From positions 64,525,103-64,589,102 of the forward strand of contig CM057231.1 in assembly GCA_029891385.1 (NCBI GenBank): 64,000 bases of DNA, given 5' to 3'. Shown here one piece after another: positions 33,949 to 45,929 of the stretch (the first letter of the stretch is position 1; each line of letters opens with the position of its first letter). Source of the DNA: Erythroxylum novogranatense. Taxonomy: Eukaryota; Streptophyta; Magnoliopsida; Malpighiales; Erythroxylaceae. The position numbers and the translations under genes were made by a program. The notes below the pieces were generated by a model. It had not been told where the DNA came from. It did no database searches and was given only the letters and a program-made list of their open reading frames with translations.

Positions 33949-36738
33949 TGTTGGAACCCCTCCCTGGTGAGTCACGGGTTCGACGTCTTACGTGACATCT
34001 GTACGCGCTTCCCATGAGGGAGGAACTCCCCACCACAGAAAACAACTTCAAAACGATCTTATTTCACTTCCTTCCGAACAATTCTTGAACAATTCACCTT
34101 AATATCTTTCAATAAAACTGATCTACTTAGGGCCCAAAATTGAATCTGATTCCTAAGCTAAAATGAAATTCCACGTCTCTAGGTTAATTAGAATAAAAAA
34201 TCTCCTCAATCGGATCTCTATAGATCGAAAAATTGCCCAAATACGGAATCATATTCAAAATCGTCACATAACTGACTCTCTTTGATTTAATCTGTATATT
34301 CCAAATAAAACCCAAAAGCTCTAATTTTACCAAAAATGGGTATAAAATATTTTTAGAAAATTGATGCTTCGAAAATCAAGTAAATCAGAGGTCAAACGAA
34401 AAAATTACGAGCAAAAGAGTGGGAGAAGGTTTAATTTGGAAAAAGGAAAATCAGAAAATGAAAGAAAACCCAAAACGTGCAAACGGCGTCACCTAGTGTG
34501 CGCGGGCCGCTCACGAGGGCGAGGCACTCACCCTTGCAAGGACACTCGCAGGGCGAGGCGCTCGCCCTCGCAGAGTGTGCCTGCAAGTTCGAAATTCTAT
34601 ATTTTTTTCTTTAAACCAAACAATACACCTGAATTTTTGAAAATTCATAACCCTTCACATCAAATTCCAAACCTTGCAAATTTGGTATCAAAAGAAAGAT
34701 CAAAGGAAGCTCTACAACTTCCATGAAGGATTCAAAAACTAATTTAACCTCTAAGGAAGTCAAAAATTACTTCAAAGTTAATGCTCAAATTGAAAAAGTC
34801 CTACTCAAGGCCAGAAGTTTGAAATTTCATATCTTTTAACACAATAGCCTAAAAATGTCACATTTTACCTAAATGGAAAGATAAAAAGATGATTTACAAA
34901 TTTTATGAAGGAAGAAAAAATCAATTTAGTCATTAAAAGAGGTAAAAGCTCTCTCAAAGCTACTACCTGTATAATGACCAATGAAACAGTAAAATGACCA
35001 TATGAGCAGTAACTGAATATTTCCAAACCTCATAAATTCTCACTTCTAACCCTAAAAATGGCATATCATACCTCAATGGAAAGAGTAAGAGACAATCTAC
35101 ATCTTTTTTGAAGAATGCAAAAATCAATGCAAGCTTTGAGGAGGTGAAAAACCCTTCCAAAGATACTGCCCACACAATACCCTTATCAACAGTAACTTCA
35201 ATCTTGCAAACTTTATAACTTCTTCATCCTAAGTCCAAAAGTGACAATTTATATACCATTGGAAAGCTCTAAACATGTGCTACAATCTTCAAGAAGACCT
35301 CCCAGTCCAAATCAAGCTCTAAGAGGGTCAAAAATACAAACGAAGTTTCTGCCTATTTTTACAAAAATTTGACAACACCTCCCCTAAAAATCAACTAGCC
35401 AAAATCTTCAATTTTTCAACCCAAACTCAAATACCTGCACAAAAACCTCAATTTACACAATCTTCAATTTCCCATCTCCAAACCAAGCCATACAAACCCA
35501 ACAATTAACTCAAAATGACAGCAAACACAATCTCACTCTTTTTGTCAATTCAAACCATACAACAATACATTTTGGGCAACATACACAAAAATACATTCAA
35601 ACTCAAATCTCTTGCAATTACATGGAAGATATAAGGTATTACAAGGCTTTAAAGGGCATTTTAGCCCAAAATACATCATAGTATCAAAAGACAAAATACA
35701 AAGAAGGTCATTTGTCCAAAATGCTACCTAAAGCCTTGTTTTCTAAAAGATAACTTCAAAAGCAAAATGCATAGGAGTATGCCTCAATCCTGGGGCGGAT
35801 ACTCGTTGAATTGCTCGTCACCTGTGGAGGGAAAAATGGGGTGTGAGCTCGACGACTCAGTGGGTAATAGCTTAATAATTAAGAAATAAGCAAAAACATT
35901 CTTCATTCATTTATTTTCAAAGCAAATTTCACATTGATAAAAACATTTCCAATTTATTAAAACTCTTCACAAATTTATCACATCAACTACTCACAAATCA
36001 GAATATCACACAAGCACAGAGAAAGTGGTTTGGGTGGATCCGAAGCAGAACGTACTACACATTTTCGCGAAGCGGTCATGTGTAGCCGTGAACTTATGGG
36101 AGTTCGTGAGGAGCTCCAATGCCATTAGCGGGCAGGCGGGAGAAACCTATGATAAACAAGTGCACTTGATTCTTAAGGGACCACCATAAACCCAAAGAAA
36201 GCATGCATATCACATAATTTACACAATTCATAAATATTAGCCACAAATGGTCCTTACAAAATTCACTTTCACATAATTCTCACATAATCGCGCAAAATGG
36301 CATTTTTCCGAAATCACATATTCGAATCTTTTTCACTTGACAAACAATTGTACACATATTTCCACAAGGTCTTTACATACAAAGGACATCTCATACTAGT
36401 TTAAACCATCACAAATAGTAATTCATTCAAAATTGGAAAGTCATAGGAAAGCATTAAATGAAATTTATTTAAAGACAATTAAGTAGCTTATTAACCCAAT
36501 TATTAAAATATCACCCACCTTAATTCCTTTAACTTTAATCTTGGTCAAATTGCTTTTCCTCTAACTCCAATTGCCTTTCACATTCATCAAGCACAATAAT
36601 CCCATATTAATATGAGATATCAAAATTGAAAATTCTAGGGAAAGGAAAGCATGAATTAAAACCTACATAACCTTACTCAAACCTCAAAAAATAATTAAAC
36701 ATGCTTATTTACTAAGAAAAAGAAACCGGGGCCCAACA
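33949..36738 (-). mobile_element. Solo LTR of a Tekay-like element, 2790 bp
   Basis: Ends TGTTGGAACCCC and GGGGCCCAACA, flanked by AGGGT on both sides (33944-33948 and 36739-36743). The LINE frame (ISKNQ then GAYLSDRK) resumes across it. The stretch around 35820-35880 (GTGTGAGCTCGACGACTCAGTGG) resembles the Tekay-1 LTR in the same orientation, so the polarity is minus. A CpG-rich block with repeated GCGAGGCGCTCGCCCTCGC-type motifs lies at 34495-34590. No internal region is left. Confidence 0.9.
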
Positions 36739-36743
36739 AGGGT

Positions 36744-38640
36744 GCATATTTGAGTGACAGAAAAATTGGAGCCAATGTTCTCATAGTGTAAGAAATCTTA
36801 AAGGGTTACTCTAGATCCAACTACTCTCCTAAATGCACCATGAAAATTGATTTTGCAAAGCCTTTGATAGTGTAAGTTGGAATTTTATGGAAAATGCTAA
36901 AAACCTATGGGTTTCTAGATGTCTTCATTCAATGGTTAAAGGAATCCATCTTATTAGCTACATTTTCAATGATGATTAATAGGAGTCCAACTAAGTTTTT
37001 CAAAACTGCCAGAGGCCTTAGACAAAGATATCTCCTATCCCCTATCTCTGTATTCTTTACATGGAGACTCGCAATTCAATCATAAAGAAAGAAGTGCAAC
37101 TCAACTCCAAATTCAAGTATCATACAAAATGCAAAAAAATTGGTTTAACTAACCTTTGTTTGGTAGATGATCGACTCTTATTTTGCAAGGCCAATTTGAA
37201 TTCTATCTAAACATTTATCATAGCCCTTGACATTTTCAAATGGTTTTCTGGACTAGAGATTAATCTAAACAAAAGTCACTACCTTATCTCCAAAAGTGCT
37301 AACACAATTGGAACTTTACAATGCAAAAGCTACTAGAATGCAATACACCTTGAATATATGCAGGACTTCCCACATATTCCTATACCAAGACATCATAAAA
37401 TCAATTGAAAGGATGCTCAAGAACTTTCTATGGAGTCATTCGGATAACATAAAAGGAGCAGATAAAGTGAAATGATATGATATATGCTTCCCCTAAGAAG
37501 AAGGTGGAGTGAACATCTCTTCAATCAAGATTACAAACCATACACTGATCCCCAAAAGATTCTGGTCAATATTGGTGGACAAAAACTCTCTATGGATTAA
37601 ATGGTTACACTCATACTTCCTCAAAGGCTGCATATAGGAAATTAGTAAAAATACCTCAAATTCACACTTCTTAAACTAGTTCTGAAGCTGATAGATATGG
37701 TGCAAGCTGACAATTCATTCAGAATTGGAAATGGAAGGTTGGTAGCACTTTGGTATGATAATTGTTTAGGCCAAGGACAAATCCTACATTCTCTTTACAC
37801 CTCAAGGGATTCACCAATCTCATCACTCCACACCAGATTTAACTCTGTGAAAATTACTAGCAGTTCACCTATAGATTGAGACATCTACAACTTGTATACC
37901 CTCCCAATCCAAACTCTCTAGACATCTTTTTCTAGAAAGATCAACTTGTCCACAAATTAACTAACAAAACCATTAAGAACTTATTGAGTAGAAGATGTTT
38001 TAAGGTTGATTGGTATAATATTGTTTGGATCAAGGCCTTAACTCCTAAAATCTTTTTTATCCTGTAGCTCGTAATTAAAAATTGGCTCTACACCACTGAT
38101 AAAATGCCTTTCTTGCGAATTGAAAAAACTTGTCTAATGTGTTTGGTATATAAGAAATCAAGAAACTACCATCTCTTTAGATTTCCATTCAACAACAGCA
38201 TATCAGAATATGTCACTAGGAAATGTCTTTAAGGAATTCTCTTATGAATATTACACAAAGACTATTAAACCAGGCTGCTTACTCGAAACCTAATAAATTG
38301 ATTCACATCCTTACTTTGGGGCTTTGTGTATATAACTTATAGAGCGTAATGATTTTTAAATGGTTTGCAAATAAAAACTCTTTAATGGAATCACTTAAAT
38401 CTATGATCATTAATGAAGTCAGGGAGTTGATACTGCTGAAAAACCTTAACCAGAAGTATAATTGAAACATATTATCTTCTCTGAACATCTAATGTAATGT
38501 TTACTTCATTTTGTCCTACTTTTTACATATGTATACAAGGATTATAGAAGGGTACACCTCTAAGGTTTTTTTTTTTAATGTTTGTAATACTTTCTTTATT
38601 TATTAATTAATTACTATTTTCCTTTTCAATAAAAATTACT
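36744..38640 (+). pseudogene. LINE copy A, segment 3: RT core to 3' end
   Basis: RT blocks appear in order: TMKIDFAKPL (motif A region), GFLDVFIQWL, FSMMINRSPTKFFKTARGLRQR (motif B; family form GLRQGDPLSP) and LCLVDDRLLFCKA at about 37155-37195, where the usual YADD reads LVDD. Then come SIERMLKNFLWSHSD and FRIGNGRLVALWYDN (C-terminal zf-RVT part). Stops and frameshifts are frequent. A T-rich then A-rich 3' region ends near 38640. The start follows the AGGGT duplication. Confidence 0.85.
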
Positions 38641-38649
38641 ATTTTCCTT

Positions 38650-39703
38650 CAATGTTAGGGCAACTAGTTAGTTGCAATCTTAAGGCTTCAGATTAAGCAA
38701 CCTATATTTGTGTATCTTGGCTTACCAGCCTTAACTAAAGGGCTACAATATAAGGAGTGCATCCCATTAATTAATAAATTCAAAGACGACTCTACAAGTA
38801 ATGCAATAAGTCCCTCTCATATACAGGAAGACTTATCCTTATCAAATCAAGGTTTAACTCACTATATATTTATTGGTCATCAATTTTTTTTCAAGTTAAA
38901 GGGTTGTAAAAAAACCATTGAGAGAATGATTATAAGGTTTCTCTAGGTGGGACTTAAGGAGGGCAATTATAAGGCCAAAGTTAAATGGATTAGGTTTGCA
39001 AACTACTTAAGGAAGGAGGCCTGGGCATTAGTTCAATAAACCTAAGAAATAAAGTATTTAGTATAAAGAATGCAAAGGAACAAAAAATCATTATGTACTA
39101 TATGGAGCAAACCTATTTTCTAAAAGAAAGGAGCTTATGGGAAATCAAGATCAAATCTTCTTTCTCTTGACTCTCTAGACAAATGTTAAAGTTTATGGAT
39201 ATTATTAGAGAACGAATTAAGTATAGAACAAGCAATAGTGAGAGAGCCTTTTTATATTTAGGCAGTTGGTGTATTAGTGGAACTATATATAACACTCAAA
39301 AGACTCAAGAGCTTTTCATAATATTAACTATCCAATCTCAGGTTAATATCCTAATCAAGGGTAACCAATGGTGTAATGTTCTAAGATGTTTATAATAAAT
39401 CATACCTAACCATAACCCAAATATGGGAAGGTACAATACCTACATATGGTTGGCTCATTCATTCGATTCATTTACCTACCTATCTTGTAGAAGAATTATA
39501 AGGTTTATAGGACAAAACTTTATCTAGTATAAACAAGTATGGAGAAAAACTATTTACCTAGGGTGTCATTTAGACTATGTTTAATTATGATAAATTGATT
39601 GGAAAATCTAGATAAGTTGCAATATCTAAATATCACCAATAGGTGTTTTCTATATAGGTAAAGCTACGAAGACCTCCCACACCTATTCTTCAAGTATGAC
39701 TTT
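38650..39703 (+). pseudogene. LINE copy B, C-terminal RT fragment
   Basis: A second LINE copy begins inside the post-RT region: IFVYLGLPALTKGLQYKECIPLINKF, then KGCKKTIERMIIRFL, then a stretch related to copy A (IRERIKYRTSNSERAFLYLGSWC), then EDLPHLFFKYDF near 39668-39703. The YLGLP block and the HLFF block are standard in plant L1 ORF2 C-termini. Its 5' part is missing. It is cut at its 3' side by the Tekay-3 LTR. Stops throughout. Confidence 0.75.
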
Positions 39704-39793
39704 TGCCGGACCTCGCATCTAGAACCCAACATTCGAAGTCATTAATTGAAACAGTCTTTGCCCTCAACCATGCTAAACTTGTTTCAGGACATT

Positions 39794-40651
39794 TATCATA
39801 ACTTTCGCTAGAGATATCAAATTAAGGTGTTCTTTAGACGGTTTGAAAGAGAACTTCAAGATCCACAACTTTTATGAGACCTCAAAGACAAATTCTATTG
39901 AATATAGGTCCAAAAGTGGACCAGAATAGATGAAACCAGATGAAGGGTCAGATGAATTGAGAAGTTTGTCATAACTTTCCCTAAAGAACTCGGATTAAGG
40001 TGTTCTTTATATGGTTTTGAAGAGGACTTCAAGATCTACAACTTTCATGAAGATCTTGAAGACAAATTATATCATATGTAGGGTCAAAAGTGGGACCAAA
40101 TGATAGGATTAGATGAACCCAAACAAAGGGTGAGATGAATTGGAAAATTAGTCATAAATTTCTCTAAAGAACTCATATTAAGGTGTTCTTTATTTAAAAT
40201 AAGACTTCAAGATATACAACTTTTATTAAGACCTTGACCATAAATTCTATCATCTGTAGCATCAAAAAAGGGACTAGACGATAGGATTAGATGAACCGGA
40301 GCAAAGGGTGAGATGAATTGGAACAATAGTCATAAATTTCTCTAGAGAACTTATATTAAGGTTTTATTTAGATTATTGGAAATAGGACTTCAATATATAC
40401 AACTTTTATGAAGACCTTAAAGATAAATTCTATCGTCTATAGGGTCAAAAGTGGGAACAAAAGATAGGATTAGATGAACCCTAACAAAGGGTGAGATGAA
40501 TTGGAAAAATGGTCATAACCTCCTCTAGGGAACTCGAATTAAGGTGTTATTTAGATTATTTGAAACATGACTTCAAGATCTACAACTTTCATGAAGACCT
40601 CAAAGATAGATTCTATCGTCTAGAGGGTCAAATTTGGATTAGAAGATATTC
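39794..40651. repeat. Tandem repeat of about 180 bp, nearly five units
   Basis: Units begin at about 39794, 39969, 40150, 40329 and 40512, each with TCATAA followed by AAGGTGTTCTTTA, ACTTCAAGAT, ACAACTTT, GGTCAAAAGTGG and GATGAATTGG. Units differ by scattered substitutions and short indels; the last one is cut short. No ORF spans the array in a conserved frame. Confidence 0.9.
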
Positions 40652-40659
40652 TAGTCAAT

Positions 40660-40858
40660 GTAAGACAAAGCAGAAAGTCAAACTAAAATGAAGCAGATGG
40701 TCAACTTAAGATGAAACAGAAGGTCAACTTAAGACGAAGTAGAAGGTCAACCTAAGACGAAGCAAAATCAACTTAAGATGAAGCAGATGGTCAACTTAAG
40801 ATGAAACAAAAGGTCAACTTAAGATGAAGCAAAAGGTCAACCTAAGATGAAGCAGAGT
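40660..40858. repeat. 23-bp minisatellite, about 8.6 units, with W-box-like cores
   Basis: The consensus unit is AAGATGAAGCAGAAGGTCAACTT. On the minus strand each unit gives TTGACC (TTGACT in the first unit), the core of a plant W-box. Seven of eight full units keep TTGAC followed by C or T; the fifth has lost three bases and the core. It directly follows the 180-bp array. Confidence 0.88.
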
Positions 40859-42722
40859 ATATTCCTAAGCATCTCCAATCATAAAGATCATAACTTTCGA
40901 CTCCGATGTCTAAAAATTTCATACTATATACCGTTAGAAAGCTAGAAAGATAAACTATAACTTTTCAAAAGACAACTTTGACTAATTTAGCCTCAATTAG
41001 TTAATTTTTCCCTTGAATTCGGCACACAATTTCTATATCTAAGAAAAACTTAGATTTTGAAATGTACAACTACAAAAGAAATATGTACATACATCTTAGG
41101 ACTTTTTAGTTCTAAACTCATTTTTCAAATCAAATGAAATTAGTACATAACTTTAATTACATATTAACCTTTTAATTGAAAACTTAACACATAATACAAC
41201 ATACATAGGATGCTCAACGTTTAACATGCTTATAAAATTATCCAAAAGTGATCGAACTAACTTAGTTACACAAGTTTCTGATATCTTGGAGTTTCTGATG
41301 ACTTGCAAGGATTGCTAACCTTCTTGTTCTACACATGAGGAGGAATAGTGGGGTTAGCTATACAGCTCAGTGGCTAATATATTTAAAGCCATTGGCAATT
41401 GACCATATATTTAAGCATATGTACATGTATATCTAGCAACTCGAGCATTCACAATTTATTCTAACAATTTAAGCATTTGATCAATTTAACTCAAACTTAT
41501 AACACATAGTATAAACTTCATCCATTAAACATAACACTTAACTATGCACCATACTTGAAAATTTAAAGATGCAATGCACAAATAAATGGCTCGAGAGTTT
41601 CGTGGAACGAAACGGAGAAACCGAAATTTACACTGTGAACAAAACGAGTCCGAATTCTCAAGATCTCCTGGCCTTAAGCGAGCATTCGGGAGAAGGTTAT
41701 GGGTCAACGTTCACGTGACTGACAAAACAGGTTCCTCTCTTGCCCAATCACATCCAATTTATGCTCAATTCAATCATATGTTCATACTATCATGCCTTTT
41801 CTTCTTTTAATCTAACTCAAAATGTTATAACCTTTTTTCAAGGAATAACATAATCACAATGCATCATGCATTTCCAAACATTCACAATTATTTCAATATC
41901 TCACAAATCAATTTCAAGAAAATTAACATACACACACATAGGCAAGAATTTGCCCAATTACACAATAACTATAAATACATTATCCACTTAATTAGTTTGC
42001 CAAAATTCAAGTCAAGCTTGCCTTTCCCCTTGCTCTTCGGTAGGAGTTCCATTCAAAACAACATTCTAATAAAATTTATAACCTTCAAAGAAGATAAATC
42101 ACAAAAATGCAACAAACACAAATTAAACTCAAATCTAACCTACCCATAGTCCATCTAGGTTAAAAAACTTAAACTTAGTATAGAAACCCTAAAATCAATT
42201 GGGTTCTCCTAATCTATCTTCTTCCAACAAACCTTTCATTCTCTATATAAACCCCTTTTCTTTCTCCAACTCCTTCATCCTCAACATGACCCATTCCTTT
42301 AATAAAGGAAGAAGAAAAGATGGTTAACTTATCTTAACACACTTGATTTCTCTTCTTTTCTTCTTTCACTTAAACCTCTCTTCTTCTCCTTTTTTTTTTG
42401 TTTTTCACTCTCCTCCCTCTTCAATTCAAGTTTTTTCTCTTCTTAACAAGAAAGACAACTTATTCTTCTTCCATTTCTATCCTTAATGAGTCCAAAAAGT
42501 CCATCTTACCCTTCCTTATCAACTTATGTTCTTTTATGCTTAAGTGATCTCCCAAAAATGTCCTTGAATATCCTTATTACATTAACACTTTAATTCCACT
42601 TACTCATTTAACAAATCCTACTAGCCTTGATATAATTTTTAACTCCAAAACTTTAATCTATCTAAACATCAAAACTATTTTAAATTGTGCTTACTTAAAG
42701 AAAAACATTCCAGGGTCCAACA

Positions 42723-42762
42723 ACTCCCCTCCCTAAAGAATGTTGTCCTCGAAATTCTTACC
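42723..42762 (-). promoter_or_regulatory. Polypurine tract of Tekay-3
   Basis: In element sense CTTTAGGGAGGGGAGT precedes the LTR start TGTTGGACCC. The upstream inverted repeat seen in Tekay-1 is present in weaker form (GAATTTCG-AGGA-CAACATTC). Confidence 0.8.
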
Positions 42763-44110
42763 TGAGACATTGAAAAGGTGTGGATACTTTCCTCATGGCC
42801 TTCAAGGGTTCCCACGTGGCCTCTACCATAGAATGATTCTTTCATAAAACTTTAACCAACTTCACAATCTTGTTCCTTAAAACCTTTTCCTTTGTATCTA
42901 AAATCTACACTAGTTGTTCTTCATAAGTCAAATCCTCTCTTAACTAAACTTCTGAAGGTGAACTATGTGTGAAGGATTAGATCGGTACTTCCTCAACATC
43001 GATACAGGGAAAACATTATGAATCTTAGTCAATTCCGATGGAAAAGCTAACTTATAGACTAAAGGCCCGATCTACTAAACGATCTCATATGGGCCTATGT
43101 ATCTTAGACTAAGCTTGCCCTTCTTACCAAATCTCAAAATACCTTTCCATGAAGAAGCTCTAAGGAACACTTTATCTCCAACTTCAAATTCCATCTCCTT
43201 TCTGTGTGTATATGTATAGCTCTTCATTCTGTCTTGAGTTGCTTTAAGTCTTTACTTCACTAATTTAATCTTATCAACTGTGACTTGCACCAACTCAAGT
43301 CCTACAAGTCTCCTTTCACCTTCTTTATCCCAAAAAATAGGAGGTTTGCACCTCCTACTATACAAAGCTTCATAAGGTGTCATTTGAATCCCTAAGTGAT
43401 AGGAATTATTGTAAGCAAACTCGATTAAAGGTAAATGATCATCCCATGAACCTTTGAAATAACACAAGCTCTTAACATTGCCTCCAATGTCCATATTGTC
43501 CTTTCTGATTGACCATCAGTTTGTGGATGGAATGTTGTATTAAAATGCAACTTGATTCCTAAATCCTTATATAAGCTTTTCCAGAATCTGGAGGTGAACC
43601 TAGGGTCTCTATCTGAAACTATAGAGCTTGGAATCCCATGAAGTCGGATTATTTCATCCAAATATTTCTTGGCCAAGGAATTCAAAGAATCTGTCTACTT
43701 AATTGGCAAAAAACGTGTAGACTTAGTTAGCCTATCCACAATCACCTATATTGTGTCATGCTTCTTGCTAGTCTTTGGCAATCCCATCAAGAAGTTCATC
43801 GTAATCTTTTCTCATTTCCATTCCAGAATTGACAGAGGTTTAGGCTTGCCTAAAGGTGCCTAGTGTTCAGCTTTAACTTACTAGCACCCTAAGCATCTTT
43901 TAGCATATTCTGCAACTTCTTTCTTTATTCCTTTCCACCAAAAATGCTCTTTCAAATCTCTATACATTCTCATACTTCCTGGGTGTATAGCAAAAGGCGC
44001 ATTGTGCGCCTCATCTAGAATCTCTTCTTTCAACTCTAACATATCTAGAATACATAATTTATTACCTACCACCATCAATCCATCTTCTCTGATCTCTATT
44101 TTAGAAGGTT
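42763..44110 (-). pseudogene. Tekay-3 integrase and C-terminal region
   Basis: Recognisable pieces: HHCC part at 43881-44078 (HNAPFAIHPGSMRMYRDLKE ... YAKRCLGC), catalytic region at 43425-43685 (SIVSDRDPRFTSRFW, FHPQTDGQSERTIWTLEAML) and 43252-43494 (AYNNSYHLGIQMTPYEALYS). Stops and frameshifts break it at about 43250, 43500 and 43700. Downstream the chromodomain-like end (about 42765-42960) is present only as scattered similarity. Confidence 0.82.
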
Positions 44111-44129
44111 TACCACTTTTAATATATTC

Positions 44130-45540
44130 TCAGAGCCTACTCAAATACTCATCTTGTTGCTGTAATTCCTTAATCTTCTCATTTAATACTAGCCTCACTC
44201 TAAAGTTAGTCAATATACAATCAAACTCGACTTGCTTCAATGTCACATTAAGTTTGGCTAATTCCTTCAACAAAGGAAGGTATATTATCTCCCTATGTGC
44301 CATAGTAGACTTCCTACTCAGTGCATCCGCTACTACATTAGCTTTCCCTGGATGGTAGCATATCATCAAATCATAATCTTTTAATAGCTCTAACCACCTT
44401 CTTTGTCTCAAATTTAACTCCTTTTAGCTCATCAGATACTTAAGACTCTTGTAATTTGTAAACACCCTAGTAATGACTCCATATAAGTAGTGTCTCCATG
44501 CCTTCAATGCAAAAATTATGCTAGATAAATCCAAATCATGCATAGGATAATTCATCTTATAGGGATTTAATTGTCTAGAAGCATAAGTAATCATTTTATC
44601 TCCTTGAATCAACACACAACCTAATCCTATCCTTGAGGCATATAGTAATATTGAGGAATTAAAGAACAATTTTACAACTGCAACAGTTTTGACGTCATTA
44701 CTTGAAGGCAAAGTCAAAATCGGTGCAGTTATAAGACTGTTCTTCAATTCCTCAAAACTACTATGGCACTCCTCTGTCCATACAAATTTTTTATTCTTTC
44801 TTGTCAATTTGGAAAATGGAGTTGTTATTATGGAAAAGGCCTTCATAAACCTTCTGATATACCTGGCCAATCCCAAGAAACTTCTCACTTTAGCTACATT
44901 TTTATATGCTTTCCATTTCACAATTGCTTCTACCTTCTTCAGATCCACATGCACTCTTTTTTCTGAAATCATATGTCCAAGAAATGTCACTTCCTTTATT
45001 CAAAAGTCACATTTGTCGAAATTGGCATACAACTTATTCTTACTTAAAGTCTCCAAAGAAATTCTTAAGAGTTCCTCATATTTCTTATCACTCTTAGAAT
45101 AGAACAAAATATCATTAATAAAGATAATGACAAATTGGTCCAAGAAAGGCTTAAAGACTCTATTCATCAAATCCATGAAAAATGTAGGTGCATTTGTCAA
45201 CTTGAAAGACATGATCAAGAACTCAAAGTGGTCGTACCGTGTTCTAAAAGTAATCTTAGGCACATCAGACTCCTTTATCCTCAATTGATGGTAACCTGAT
45301 CTCAAATCAAAAAGACCCTCGCCCCTTGCAACTGATCAAACAAGTCATCTATGCGTGGAAGCAGATATCTGTTGTTAATGGTGACATGGTTAAACTTCCT
45401 ATAATTCACACACATTCGCAATGATTCATCTTTCTTCTTCACAAACAGGACTGGAGCTCCCCAAAGTGAAGAGCTCGGCCTAATATAACCTTTCTTTAAC
45501 AAATCTTCCAATTGCTCCTTAAGCTCCTTCAATTATGCTA
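44130..45540 (-). pseudogene. Tekay-3 RT and RNase H, with altered catalytic motif
   Basis: [50 protein letters not shown], then IIFINDILFYSKS near 45100-45135, where the catalytic F-I-D-D of the relatives reads F-I-N-D (GAT to AAT). RNase [36 protein letters not shown]. Where Tekay-1 and Tekay-4 have a TAG in RNase H, this copy keeps a Gln codon (LIQGDK). A frameshift lies at about 45302. Confidence 0.88.
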
Positions 45541-45929
45541 GAGCCATTCTATAAGGTGGAATCGAAATTGGAGTTGTGCCTGGAAGAAGCTCAATGGGAA
45601 ATTCAATTTCCCTAGGTGGCTGTAGTACTAGTAACTCCTTGGGAAAGACATCCAGGAATTCCATGATCACTGGTATATCTTCTATCCTCCCTCTATCTGC
45701 CTTCGTGTCTACCATATAGGCCAAATATGCTTCATACCCTTTCCTCATCATTTTCTCTGCTATCAGAGCCAAAACAACTCTAGGTAGACTTAACCTTCTA
45801 TCTCCTACAAAAACCACCTTTCTCCCATTATCCAACTCGAACTCCACTATCTTCTGTTTGCAGTCTAAGTTGGCAATATATTTTTTTAAGGCGTCCATAC
45901 CCAAAATCACATCTAATCCTCCCATCTTT
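45541..45929 (-). pseudogene. Tekay-3 protease C-terminal part, cut by Tekay-4
   Basis: A 130-aa open frame reads MGGLDVILGMDALKKYIANL ... EFPIELLPGTTPISIPPYRM, the end of the protease and the linker into RT. The active-site loop should lie just upstream in element sense and is separated by Tekay-4, which begins at 45930. Confidence 0.88.

Larger units (their letters stand above)
39704..42722 (-). repeat. 3' LTR of Tekay-3, with two tandem arrays
   Basis: The right end is CAGGGTCCAACA; in element sense the LTR starts TGTTGGACCCTGGAATG. The segment 41330-41400 (GGTTAGCTATACAGCTCAGTGGCTAATAT) matches the other Tekay LTRs and fixes the orientation. It holds a 180-bp array (39794-40651) and a 23-bp minisatellite (40660-40858). 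The stretch 40860-41330 shows no recognised structure. Confidence 0.75.

Noticed and set aside
34361..34726. 121-aa basic ORF
   Set aside because: It lies wholly within a solo LTR, spans the CpG-rich block and has no recognised domain or relative in the other LTRs.
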